Source: Doryteuthis pealeii
Taxonomy: Eukaryota > Mollusca > Cephalopoda > Myopsida > Loliginidae
Reading direction: 5' to 3'
Length of the DNA stretch: 64,000 nt
Assembly: GCA_023376005.1 (NCBI GenBank)
Contig: CM042151.1
Coordinates: 81,450,199-81,514,198, forward strand
A program made the translations under genes and the position numbers. The notes under the pieces are model-generated. The model did no database searches, was not told the DNA's origin, and saw nothing but the letters and a program-made list of their open reading frames with translations. Below are positions 1 through 9,755 of this stretch, piece after piece. Numbering within the stretch: the first letter of the stretch is position 1; every line of letters starts with the position of its first letter.

Positions 1-686
1 TAATATTCTAATGTCTTGGATTTCTGGTATTCGAATATATTTTCTAAAGGAAACGCATTTTGAATTTGTGAATTGGCATTTGAGTTTCTCATTGTTGATC
101 TAGTGTTTGGTTCTGATAAATAATCTTTTAACTCCTTTGATTTCTGGTATTCACCATTATTTTCTAAGAGAGGGACATTGTTTCCTTCTGATGAACATTC
201 TTCTAATGTATTCGGTTGCTGGAATTCAGGCCTTACAAAACTTTCGCTGCTTTCCTTATATATATTCTCTCCTGTATGTTTCCATTTATGATATCTTAAT
301 GGGGAAGAATTTCTAAAGGCTTTGTGGCATTTGTCACATTTGAATGGCTTCTCTCCTGTATGTGTTCGTTGATGACACATCAAACTGTATTTCCGAGAAA
401 ACGTTTTGTCACATATCTCACATCTAAATGGTCTTTCCCCTGTATGTATGCGTTGATGTCTTGTCAAATCCCTTTGTTGGGAAAATCCTTTGTCACATAA
501 CATACATGGAAATTGTTTCTCCCCAGTATGTATGCGTAGATGAGGTTTCAGGTTGTATTTGTTAGCAAAACGTTTTCCACATATCTCACATGTAAATGGC
601 TTCTCTTCTTTATGATCGCACATATGTTCTATTAAGTGTGATTCAATTGCAAAACATCTCTTATATATAGAGCAGTGAATTGCCAT
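1..686 (-). CDS. C2H2 zinc-finger protein Z1, 3'-partial (runs off left edge)
   Basis: The frame opens with ATG at 686 (protein start MAIHCSIYKRCF) and stays open for 228 codons to the window edge, so the C-terminus is outside. The first finger unit is degenerate: its second Cys position is Tyr (CSIYKRC). Four canonical 28-residue C2H2 fingers follow (residues ~31-142), beginning FTCEICGKRF, FPCMLCDKGF, FRCEICDKTF and [10 protein letters not shown], joined by HTGE(K/R)P-type linkers. A Ser/Asn/Glu-rich tail then starts (PEFQQPNTLEE, then two NTYEYQKSK-type repeats). Poly-C2H2 arrays of this kind normally bind DNA in the nucleus; the target is unknown. There is no KRAB, BTB or ZAD domain in view. 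The start is chosen by identity with Z4 to Z6. No frame lesion is visible, so it may be functional. The plus-strand frame at 107-316 is its shadow. Confidence 0.88.
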   Translation of the reverse strand, partial: MAIHCSIYKRCFAIESHLIEHMCDHKEEKPFTCEICGKRFANKYNLKPHLRIHTGEKQFPCMLCDKGFSQQRDLTRHQRIHTGERPFRCEICDKTFSRKYSLMCHQRTHTGEKPFKCDKCHKAFRNSSPLRYHKWKHTGENIYKESSESFVRPEFQQPNTLEECSSEGNNVPLLENNGEYQKSKELKDYLSEPNTRSTMRNSNANSQIQNAFPLENIFEYQKSKTLEY

Positions 687-719
687 ATTTCCTATAAATT
701 ATCCTATTGAACTTTTAAG

Positions 720-1045
720 TTTCCTTTAAAAGTAAAACTTACTCACATTCATTGTATTTGAACTCCTGTCCTCTGTGTATATTCAATCTGTTAATAGTGA
801 ATTCGTGGAATTGTGAATATATCCAGTAAATTAAAACCTGTGACGTCTTATAAGACTTCTCAATATTTTTCCGTAATAATTCCGCCTGTACCGTCTAACT
901 CAATGTATTCTGCAATACAGTCTTTACGTATGTCAAATACACTGTCAATGAAAATCAGCAAATTATATTCCAAGATGTAACATACAGGATCCTTTATAGT
1001 GAAGCAACACGTGATATATATTTCCTCGGTGAAGAATCTGCAATC
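720..1045 (-). promoter_or_regulatory. Conserved ZNF promoter/5' leader block of Z1
   Basis: This block is closely similar to the sequence upstream of Z2, Z4, Z5 and Z6. On the minus strand it holds CACGTG (1008-1013), then TATAAAGG (998-991), about 310 bp upstream of the ATG. A splice-donor-like GTGAGTAAGT lies at 746-737. Promoter function is inferred from conservation and box spacing. Confidence 0.5.
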
Positions 1046-1199
1046 AAACAAATAATGAAATTAAAAGATGGATACATTATTTTGAATTATTTGGGAAAAC
1101 AATGAATATTGATATTCCAAAAAACAAATTCTCTTTCTTTCTTTATAATAAGAGGATACGCTATTTTTACGTATATCAGCTTTTTTAAAAATATCAATC

Positions 1200-1385
1200 C
1201 ATGTTTGTGACCCCTATTGTGTTAGGTCTCCAATTACTTTAAGATGACCATGCAATAAAACGCATTGTATACTCAGCTCCCTTGTCCTTCTTCTTTTCTA
1301 ATAGCATACCAAACGTTAAACTAGTGCTCTGTGACATATTATAATTTGTCACACTGACTAATGTGAGACCAAAGAATATATCAAA
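1200..1385 (+). repeat. Gypsy-associated LTR-like fragment, copy 1
   Basis: It shares with ten other places in the window a stretch holding 'agatgaccatgcaataaaac', a 'gtatac..agctccctt' motif and 'ctagtgctctgtgac'. It contains an AATAAA signal. It lies antisense to Z1 and upstream of it. The LTR identity is inferred because better copies (4145, 25265) sit directly after gypsy pol-tail sequence. Confidence 0.5.
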
Positions 1386-1399
1386 TATATATATATATC

Positions 1400-1556
1400 A
1401 TAAGCTGACCATGAATCCATTAGTTTCGTAGCTTCTACTGTGGTAGCTCTCCGGCGAAGCAGACATCATCTCCTTCAAGATGACCATGCAATAAAACACG
1501 TTGTATACCCAACTCTTTGTTATTTCTCTTTTAAAATATCGAAATACCTAACATAT
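1400..1556 (+). repeat. Gypsy-associated LTR-like fragment, copy 2
   Basis: A second partial copy directly follows copy 1, separated by a short (TA)n run. It has 'ggtagctctccggcgaagca', the 'gatgaccatgcaataaaac' box and 'gtatacccaact'. The two pieces may be the halves of a broken LTR pair or a local duplication. Confidence 0.45.
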
Positions 1557-1559
1557 CAT

Positions 1560-1870
1560 GATGGCAGCTGTTTACTAAAAGATGCTACAATAGATGAGAC
1601 CCTAACATGTACTACCACTCTGGGTCAGAGTGGACCAGGGGGCAATGGTGATGAAAGGGTGTTCTACATTCCTCAAAACTCCAAAACTGGAACCTCACCA
1701 TCAGTTTAACGTCATTCCCAGGACATGAAGACTATCAGACACCGCATTCTATCACCAATATGATAAAAATCGTTCGGGCTTGCCATAAGGGCAATCGGAT
1801 TGGGGCAATCATATAGATGCTAGGGCTTGACGTGACCAGCCGATTGATCGGAGGGGGCGTCTCCGACCGC
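1560..1870 (+). repeat. Dispersed repeat fragment
   Basis: The part 1700-1830 is the reverse complement of 8985-9140 with mismatches ('cttgccataagggcaa', 'ggggcaatcatata', 'gctagggcttgacgtg'). It is therefore an interspersed element, perhaps the 3' part of a LINE. An 89-codon open frame crossing from the LTR piece into this repeat (1440-1709) is not convincing as a gene. Confidence 0.4.
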
Positions 1871-2380
1871 CTCTCCGTCTGTATGTCTCTAATAACAAAC
1901 AAACACAAAAAGTTTATTTCTTTGTCTTTCTGTTTCTATCTCCGTATGTCTATCTTTTGGATATATATATATAGTTATTTACTTATCTTAGCTTAGATGC
2001 GGTACAATGTCAGTTGTATGGGTGCCCAATGAAACTGAAACTCATTAACGATGGTCTGCGAATCTAGCTTGCCAACATTAAACATTCTGTTTCCTTGGCT
2101 GTATGATGCGGTACAAGACCAAAGGTATGGGCGCCCAGATGAAATTACAACTTGTCAACCCACCGAAAATTGTTGATTACGTAATGTATTTTTTGTGTTT
2201 TTGTCACGTTTGTTCAATGTCTGTGTTAATCCTGTTTCTGGGATAATCTCAGCAAATAATCTTTGATGCCTCCACGAATGATTCAGGTGTGTAACCCCAC
2301 CGAATATTTGATATTTGGCACCGCTAAAGTGTACGAATGGAATCATGTATAGAAAATGGTTGATGCACTAGCAAGTATAC
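1871..2380 (+). other. No gene seen; decayed repeat sequence
   Basis: A pyrimidine-rich stretch and a short TA run are followed by two imperfect copies of 'gatgcggtacaa...gtatgggYgccca' (about 2000 and 2107). It is probably the degraded 5' part of the gypsy remnant that follows. No coding frame can be supported. Confidence 0.3.
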
Positions 2381-3140
2381 GAGATGAGAATTTTGTAGCA
2401 GTCTCAGAGCTCTGTAAATGATTTGCAACTTTTGGGCCAACTGTCGTAAATCTCTATTGATATACATTATTTGCTTCCTCATACCGAACCACAATACAAG
2501 ACAAGTTTGTCTCAAGGTATAAATTCGGACTCTACAGCGGTGTATTGACATTTGCTGGGTAGCGGAGACGGGTTCCCTTCACAACCAGGACATGCCTTGA
2601 AAGGGAGCCCACAAGCTGAGGGTTTATGATGCAAATGGACGTCATACAACTAGGTGAACTACTGAGAGTGACAGAAATCATGCAGGAACACTATTCGATC
2701 ACGGTACAAGAAGATGTACTTCACGATTTGAAGTGTGCTAAAGTTTTCACCAAAGCAGACTTATTAGGTTACTTGAAGCTTGACGAGGCATCCTGTAATC
2801 TCACAAAATTTTTCCCTTATGATTGCCAAAAAGACTTGGCCCTCGAGGATGATGCTTGTGTGTAAGGCTTTGGAGTAGCCTTAGTGAAGGTAGAACCTTT
2901 TGCATTTTAAATTCGCTCTGTCACAAAACTCACGTCAGAAAGGGAAAAACTACAGTCACAAAACGATTCAAAATCCTCTAGAGAATAGAAATGCCTCAAC
3001 ATATATTACACTTCCTGTGTCTAGCCACCCAAACCTCACGTCAGAAAGTGGAAAGAATCTACAGTCACAAAACGATTCACTGATCAATCCTAGAAGATAG
3101 AGAACCGAAACAGAAAGAATTAACTGACGCAACAGACGGT
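2380..3140 (+). mobile_element. Ty3/gypsy retrotransposon remnant (RT and RNase H pieces)
   Basis: A 79-codon frame at 2626-2865 contains DVLHDLKCAKVFTKADLLGY and then LDEASCNLTKF. This matches the reverse-transcriptase palm region of Ty3/gypsy Pol (family pattern: DVL..LKGAKVFSKxDL..G...I.LDE.S..LTTF). It runs straight into LALEDDACV-stop-GFGVALVKVEPFAF, which resembles the start of the RNase H domain, so several hundred residues, including the catalytic YxDD loop, are missing. Stops and frameshifts are present and the copy is dead. Similar flanks occur at 19360-19640(+), 26340-27300(-), 51770-52420(-) and 53270-54310(-). The match rests on reading motifs, not on a database search. Confidence 0.6.
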
Positions 3141-3890
3141 TCCTGACCATGGCGTTATTTGATCAAAAGTCTAAACTTTGTGCCAATAAATTCATAAACT
3201 GGAGGCTAAAAATTTACTTCTAGTTTAAGATTTCAATACTTCCTTTGTGTAACCACAGCTTAAGAAATTCAAATAAGTTTTTCTTTTACGCAGGGAATAA
3301 CTTATTATTTCTTGAAGAAAGTATAAGAACTATCTGAAATCATTGGACTTGATTATATTATTCCACATTTATTGAAAAGACACAAGGACTTAGAAGTTCA
3401 TTTTAAAAAACTTTATAAGTAGAATAAGAAAATATATAAAAATTTTAAAACACAAAATATATAAGCATTATGAAAAGATATAAATATTTTTCGAGTTAAT
3501 ATAATTAGCATAAGAAAAGTTAGACATTTATGATATGTAAACATTCTAAAATATTGAATTATTAAATCTATTTATGACATCAACTTTACGTAACAACATT
3601 CTTTAATGATATTTCATTAGCTTTTCTAATATAAAATCAATAACATCGTTTTTCTTTTACGTTTCAATAGCAAAACGTTGTTTTTTTTCTTTTTCATTTT
3701 AATGGCAAACGTAGAATTAAGATTAAACATTTGTTTTTAAATATATTAAAGGAAAACAGTAAACAAATTATTCATTAAAATATTAAATTTCTTCAATATA
3801 TGCCTTGCATAAAAACAAAATCACTGACAAACATTAAAATAACTTTCATAAAATAATCTCTATAACCGCCTACATTATTGATGGGGTAAG
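3140..3890 (+). repeat. AT-rich 3' segment of the gypsy-related repeat
   Basis: This non-coding stretch is recognisably shared with 19440-21180 (+) and, reversed, with 25830-26450, 40100-40500, 51250-51800 and 52760-53390. It carries one unit of the 45-bp sequence that is tandemly amplified at 19850-20290 ('aagcattatgaaaagatata'). I see no gene. Confidence 0.45.
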
Positions 3891-4100
3891 AACAAGTTTA
3901 TGAGGAGGGTGCCACATTATTGGAAAACAAAAGCAGTAATGAGGCCGATGAAACATCAAACGAAGAGGGTTGGCAAATGAAAAGATCCCTGCAAACACAC
4001 TCGGGAAACATCATACGTAAACCTGCTCGCTACAAAACTGTATTTTTAAAAAAATTCTCCCCATTTGTATTCATATAAAAATTATCTTATTTAACCGGTC
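3890..4100 (+). mobile_element. Gypsy pol C-terminal tail remnant
   Basis: Reading on the plus strand gives pieces like EQVYEEGATLLENKSSNEAD and then a basic (S)G.IIRKPARYK motif, typical of the extreme C-terminus of retroelement Pol proteins. The same block recurs at 25550-25830(-), 50960-51210(-) and 52430-52750(-), and its end at 21185-21290(+). Stops are present. Confidence 0.4.
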
Positions 4101-4144
4101 ATGAGTGTAAGTATTATCTCCCCCCCCCCAAAAAAAACATCACT

Positions 4145-4420
4145 CTAAATGGTAAGAGGAGATATACGTATATAAACTATGAATCCATTCCTTTGTCCCT
4201 TTTGTGAAGCCTAACGTGATAGCTCTCCGAAGAAAGAGACGCACCACTTCATGTAAGATACCATGTAATAAAACACCGTGTATACCATCTCCCTTGTAAT
4301 ACTTCATTTAAAATAATGGAATACCTAACGTAACACAAGTGCTTTGTGACGTATATGACGATTCGAAACCGCAAAGAATATATCAAATAATATCGTGACT
4401 TGCAATTGAATACGTTTTCT
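4145..4420 (+). repeat. LTR-like segment following the pol tail
   Basis: It directly follows the pol-tail block. It contains 'acgtatataaactatgaatcc', 'tgatagctctccga', an AATAAA in 'gtaataaaacaccgtgtata', and 'taacacaagtgctttgtgac'. Position and polyadenylation signal fit a 3' LTR. The exact ends were not determined. Confidence 0.5.
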
Positions 4421-4524
4421 TAAGATAAAACTCTTAAATAATATTATCCTAATTTTAATTCAACTACTAATTTAGATTTTATTATTTTTCTGCCTTAAAA
4501 CTTATTACCATATATGTTTCCTCC

Positions 4525-4798
4525 ACGAAAGCGCGTGGTGTAATGGTTAAAGTCATGGGAAATGGACTCGTCGCCACGAGTTCAAATCTGGACGCGGTAA
4601 CTGCATTTTCACTTAGCGCTAATACTCTTGGGAAAGTTATGAATCCAATTCTCCCTCCAGCTATGGGTAAATAGCAGGGCAGACCGGGCTCTTTAACCTT
4701 GGTTCGGCAACCGGTCTAGAATGAAAACTCTAAATTCAAACCTGTTGAACTCCGCTTAATAAATTGACCTTGTGTCACATCCTGCTCGTGCGGAAGGG

Positions 4799-4832
<34 letters not shown>
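4525..4832 (+). mobile_element. tRNA-derived SINE, full-length with (TA)n tail
   Basis: The head has pol III promoter elements: a box A-like TGGTGTAATGG (4537-4547) and a box B-like GAGTTCAAATC (about 4579-4589). A conserved central domain follows ('ctccctccagctatgggtaa', 'agcagggcagaccggg') and a (TA)n tail. 'TATATGTTTCCTCC' at 4511-4524 and its near copy at 4833-4848 are target-site duplications. Paralogous empty sites at about 38895, 62050, 62573 and 63694 (reversed) read through this point without the SINE. This SINE shares its central domain with the copies at 33600 and 45960. Confidence 0.75.

Positions 4833-4838
<6 letters not shown>
4801..4838. repeat. (TA)n microsatellite
   Basis: About 18 TA units form the 3' tail of the SINE. 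Confidence 0.95.
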
Positions 4839-4841
<3 letters not shown>

Positions 4842-4848
4842 TTCCTCC

Positions 4849-5188
4849 CTCTTTTTGTCGATCGAAAATTACGTTTATCGAGGATTCTTGAAATAGGATT
4901 ATTTAAATATGATAAATGATAAATTCCATTCTCTATTATCAACAATTTGACTTCTGAAATTTTAATTTAAAAAACTTGACGCCATTACAATTATCCCAAT
5001 TCAATAATCTCTTATAATTTTCTCAATTATGTAACACTTAAAGAAAAAGTCATTATTTTATTGAAGAAATTGATTACATAACAATTATGAATGAAACAAA
5101 ATGTTTTTGGCATAAAATGGCATGTAGTAAAATCCCACCAACCAACCAAATACTCTTTTTATTCAAATATCGGTGATTTTCAGATGTT
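4849..5188. other. No gene; dispersed repeat flank
   Basis: The sequence after the SINE ('tcgaaaattacgttta', 'gattcttgaaatagg') recurs reversed at 38790-38890, 62020-62040 and 62470-62570, so it is interspersed repeat. No coding frame is supported. Confidence 0.4.
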
Positions 5189-5672
5189 GTCGTCCCAGCT
5201 TCCTGTCGTAAAATACGCTAGGCAGCGCCCGCTGAAAAAGTGCTAGTTATGAAACGTGTAGTGGTTTGAAGGCGTTTTTATCGACAAGTTAACGCGATAT
5301 GAAAGCGATATTTTACATCTGTACCTCAAAGTTTTTATCGACATGGCAAGTAATTGAAAATGTTTTTTTGTTTTTTTAAAATGAGCGCATTAATTTGTCG
5401 ATAAAAATGAACTTCTCACCGCTAAAAAATATATGTCGATAAAAATGCATTCACAATGTTTAAAAAAAAAATATTCTAAACGTTCTCGGGGTACAATATT
5501 TATAATTACTTGTCGTGTCTATAAAAAAATCTTGGGGGGATATCGTTTTCATATCGCATTAAGTTGTCGATAAAAACGCCTTCAAACCTCTACATGGTTC
5601 AAAACAAGTACGGTTTACTTTTTCAGCAGGAGCCGCCTAGCGTATTTTAGGGCAGGAGGCCGGAACGACAGC
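5189..5672. mobile_element. Long-TIR foldback element (MITE-like)
   Basis: The left arm (about 5189-5345: 'gtaaaatacgctaggcagcg', 'gtttgaaggcgtttttatcg', 'gcgatatgaaagcgat') reappears inverted in the right arm (about 5520-5672: 'atcgttttcatatcgcatta', 'gtcgataaaaacgcctt', 'gccgcctagcgtattttag'). The arms exceed 100 bp and the middle is AT-rich and non-coding. Relatives with a similar core (CGCTAGG/CGCTTAGCG) are at 13465, 22125, 34985 and 46360. Confidence 0.6.
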
Positions 5673-5826
5673 ATTCAAAAATCACCCAAATATCTTCAGA
5701 CAGTTTAGTCTTTTTTTTTTTTTCAAACTGGAAATGTTGGAAAATATTGACACTTAAATTCTAAAAGAAAATACAAAGTCCGTCTATAAAATGAATTGAA
5801 TTTTTAAGCTTAGAAAAAATTTGATT

Positions 5827-5982
5827 AATTAAGAAAGGATATTAGATTTAAGAAATAAAAATACCATCAACCGATTCTAATTAAGAAAGGATATTAGATT
5901 TAAGAAATAAAAATACCATCAACCGATTCTAATTAAGAAAGGATATTAGATTTAAGAAATAAAAATACCATCAACCGATTCT
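5827..5982. repeat. 52-bp tandem repeat, 3 copies
   Basis: Three near-identical units start at 5827, 5879 and 5931, each beginning 'aattaagaaaggatattaga' and ending 'catcaaccgattct'. The sister copy of RA at 9290-9345 has a single unit, so the expansion came after the duplication. Confidence 0.9.
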
Positions 5983-6388
5983 ACCAAAGGTTCATTGGTT
6001 AGGGCAGAATATCAATATGACGAGGACAAAGTAAATAAGAATTGAATTTCTCTTCTATGGATGGCAGAAGAAGAACAATCTACCTGTATGGAATATACTG
6101 TTAAATAGTAAATAAATAAATAGACGAAGTAAATACAAAAATAGTATTTCTCTTGTATAGAAGGCAGAATGGAAACAATCGATCTACATAGAATATAGTG
6201 TTAAAATAGTAAAATTAGTATTTTCTATATCGACATCTAAAGACATTAGATATTTCAATTAAGAAATATCAGTGCTCCAACAAGTGACACTTTTCTGTCC
6301 GGTGGGGAGGGGTAGACGACGATAATATGAATTGGATTATACAATTTTCTATTATGTACGATTAAAACAAATTAAGTCCTTATTTTTA

Positions 6389-6391
<3 letters not shown>

Positions 6392-6431
<40 letters not shown>
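6392..6431. repeat. (TA)n microsatellite
   Basis: About 20 TA units inside RA copy 1; the paralogous site in copy 2 (9699) is also a (TA)n tract. Confidence 0.95.
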
Positions 6432-6438
<7 letters not shown>

Positions 6439-9164
6439 GATGTATTGATTTATTATTCTTTGTTGAAAACGGTCTTTTGCGAAATTAAAACTAATCGGGT
6501 TTGAAAATTTTTTTTTAAACTGCCTATAATATGACTCATTTAAATAAATTAAATTTTTCAGGATAGAAAAAAATTCCAGAAATTCCGTCAAGCAAAAATA
6601 TGAACACAATATGATTCCCTTTAATCAATTAAGAAAGGAGTTTAAAATTAAATTCCATCAATTGGTTCTATTAGATGTCAAGTAGAAGAGAGAGAGAAAA
6701 GTAATATAACAATGGCGAAGGGACTAAAAGGGATCGAATTTTTATTGTATGGATGTCAGAATGGGAACAATCTACTTGCATGCTTTTCATAAAAGGCTTG
6801 GTTCGTCATTTCCAAAAAGTAACCAAATACTAAAGACACCTGAAAATGAGTGGAAGTTAGGACGATCAAAGTAACCAAGATGTGGACACGATTCAGAATA
6901 GATCAATGCGTGGAAACAATTAAATCATTCAGATATTATAGTGAACTAATTTTAGTGATTACTGGTCAATCTATCTTATTTTGTAGATCTGATAGTTCCG
7001 TGGTTTTCATTAGTTAATTCTCAGTATTGTCGACTGAAAATATTTTATGCTTTTCATTTCAAATAAAACCTTTTTTAAGCCAGCTTTGTTATTTTAGATC
7101 CGTATAGATGTAATAACAATATATCTTCCTTATGCATCATATAACGCATAAAAATTATTAACATACAAACGATGTTGTTAACGTTCATATCAGCAGCTAT
7201 TATGGAAAATAAAAACAAAGTATATCTCCTCCCCAACTCAAAAATATTTCAAAGCATTTTCTAAAAAGTATAAAATACTGTTTTAAATAGATTATGACCC
7301 AGTTTAGGTTTTCTATTAAAAACTTTACAACTATACAAGAAAATGAATATTTTATCGTTAGATGATACGAAATAAAAAAGTTAATTTCCACAGCCATATT
7401 GGGAAGCAAATAAAGTTTACCCCCTCAAAAATATCGCTGAGCATTTTCTAAATGTTTCGAGGAAATTCTTTTGAAAATAAACTATGACCCATTCTATGTT
7501 TTCTAGTAAAACCTTTACTAATATACCCTTTCAACAGCCATATTGGAAAGCACCTGAAATATCGCGGAGCATTTTTTAAATATTTCGAGAAAATTCTTTT
7601 GAAAATAAACTATGACCCATTCTATGTTTTCTATTTAAAGCTTTACAAATATACAATTAGATGAATAGTTTTATTTTTAGATTATGTGAAATACAAAAAG
7701 TGTTAAAATCCTCAATTTCGATATGTCCATATATAATTTTAGAATAAAAAGTTTTTGTTAATGATTAAATATAACATGTAAATATATTCATTACCAATAT
7801 TTAATCGTAACTGGTTTGAGTTACTGATAGCAGTAAAGATTTGTATAAAATAAAATCTATATCATCTGTGTATAAACAAGAGTCAAAATAGCATCTGGAT
7901 TGTAAATTTCGAAAGGTTGAATCGCATATAATAATTCAGTTCAGTTAAAAAAATAATTCTAAAAATTTCATTTGCCTGTATTTGAAGAGTCAGAAAATTA
8001 CATTTAAATTCCTTCCAAAAATAAAAATACAACTTTCCTTCCAAATGAACAAACGGTAGAACAAATATTTTACAAAATTGGTAAATTCGTGTCAAAACTG
8101 AAATTATTAATCATAATATGTTATATTTAAAACGTTAATCGCTTACCGAACTGCTATATAAAATATATTTAAAACCTGGAAATCAAAATTAAAACTGAAA
8201 TTAAACTCGGAGTCACTTAACTTACATTCGTACATTCTTAATATAACGAAAAAAAACTTTAAATATATATGAATGATAAATTACATAGAACTCACATTTG
8301 CTGTGCTCTCAGCTGATGGTAATTTTTTAGAGAATGAATCAATTTGATATAATTCCGAAATATATGTTAGCAAAATAAAATACAGAATATTATACTGGCT
8401 AAATTATGGGGGGGGGTAAGATACTTTCAATTGGACTTTCTCATTTTTCCAAAGATATTATTCAGTCTAACGTTTATCCTTTAATAAATCTTACTACAAA
8501 AAAAAAAAATAAATAAAAAGAAAGAATTCTCTGCAAATCAATAAAAAGTGGAAAAATCTGGTAAATCAGGGTACGTGAGTTCGATCCTTACTCGTACTTT
8601 TTGTAGCATCCAAAAATGGAAAAACATTCAGAAGATTTAAGATCATCGATAGACATGATGTGTAGAATATTTCATGTGGTTAAAAATAACTATAAGGACT
8701 TTTGATATGTTCCCCAGAACAAATATCCGGATTGACAAGTTAAAAAAAGATAAATGATTTTTTAAACATTTTAAGTATGAAGACATCAGTGAAAATATGT
8801 AAAAACTATGGGAGCCTATATTATTTAAAATTTTATTCAGCGATGTTCCACTGCGTAGCCAAGAAACGCAAGATAAAATGACAGCACAAGTACATGTGCC
8901 ATCAAACAGTTGTTGCTGTGCCCAGAGTGGAAATCTGTGTATTTTTAAGTAAAAAAGGGGAAAGATTATGTCAATCCTTAACACGTCAAGCCCTAGCACC
9001 TATATGATTGCCCCAACCCTTTTGCCCTTATGGCAAGCCCAACCCTTTTTATCATATGGGTGCTAGAAGGTGGTGGCTGAGGATCTACATGTCCTGGGAA
9101 TGACATTAAACTTTATCTGATGGTGAGGTTCCAGTTCTGGAGGTTCTGGAGGTTTATTATTATA

Positions 9165-9692
9165 AATTATAATTATTATAATTAGAAAATAAAATAAAAA
9201 ATCTGTCTATAATGCAAATTGAATTTTTAAGCTCAGAAAAAACTTGTAGAAATTCTGTCAAGCAAAAATCCTTATATGATAACCTTTAATTAACTAAGAA
9301 AGGATATTAGATTTAAGAATTAAAAATACCATCAACTGATTCTACCAAAGGTTCAATGGTTAGGGAAAGAAAACCAATATGACAAGGACAAAGTAAATAA
9401 AAAAGAATCGAATTTATTTTGTATGGATGGCTGAATGGAAATAATCTATCTAAATAGATCATAATGTTAAAAAGTAAAATCGACATTTTCTATATCGACA
9501 TCTAAAGACATTAGATATTTCAATTAAGAAATATCAGTGCTCCAACCCGTGACACTTTTTTTGTCCGGTGGGGTGGGGTAGACACACGATAATACGAACT
9601 GAATAATTAATATTGTTTTCAATTATGTACGATAAAAAAAATGAAGTTATTCCTTATTTTTATTCCATTATCTTTGTCTTAAACACACAATA

Positions 9693-9755
<63 letters not shown>

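Larger units (their letters stand above)
5735..9000 (+). repeat. RA repeat, copy 1 (direct duplicate of 9165-12380)
   Basis: Block after block in this stretch recurs in the same order about 3.3 kb downstream. Examples are 'cgacatctaaagacattaga', 'ccggtggggaggggtagac', 'aacaatggcgaag', 'gtggacacgattcagaatag', 'catcgatagacatgatgtgt' and 'cactgcgtagccaagaaacg'. Inverted copies lie at 22900-24400, 36650-38500 and 47990-50790. No long coding frame is present. A 118-codon minus-strand frame (8643-8999) is treated in the findings. The family could not be named. Confidence 0.6.

Noticed and set aside
6352..6609. 85-codon minus-strand frame with YIYIYI repeats
   Set aside because: Driven by the (TA)n tract. 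Likewise 18370-18696, 18551-18760, 33405-33614 and 50806-51012.
8560..8606. Possible tRNA gene ('gtgagttcgatccttactcg' looks like a T-loop and 3' stem)
   Set aside because: Only a box B-like half is visible, no cloverleaf or box A at the right distance, and it recurs in every RA copy; probably a relic of a tRNA-derived repeat.
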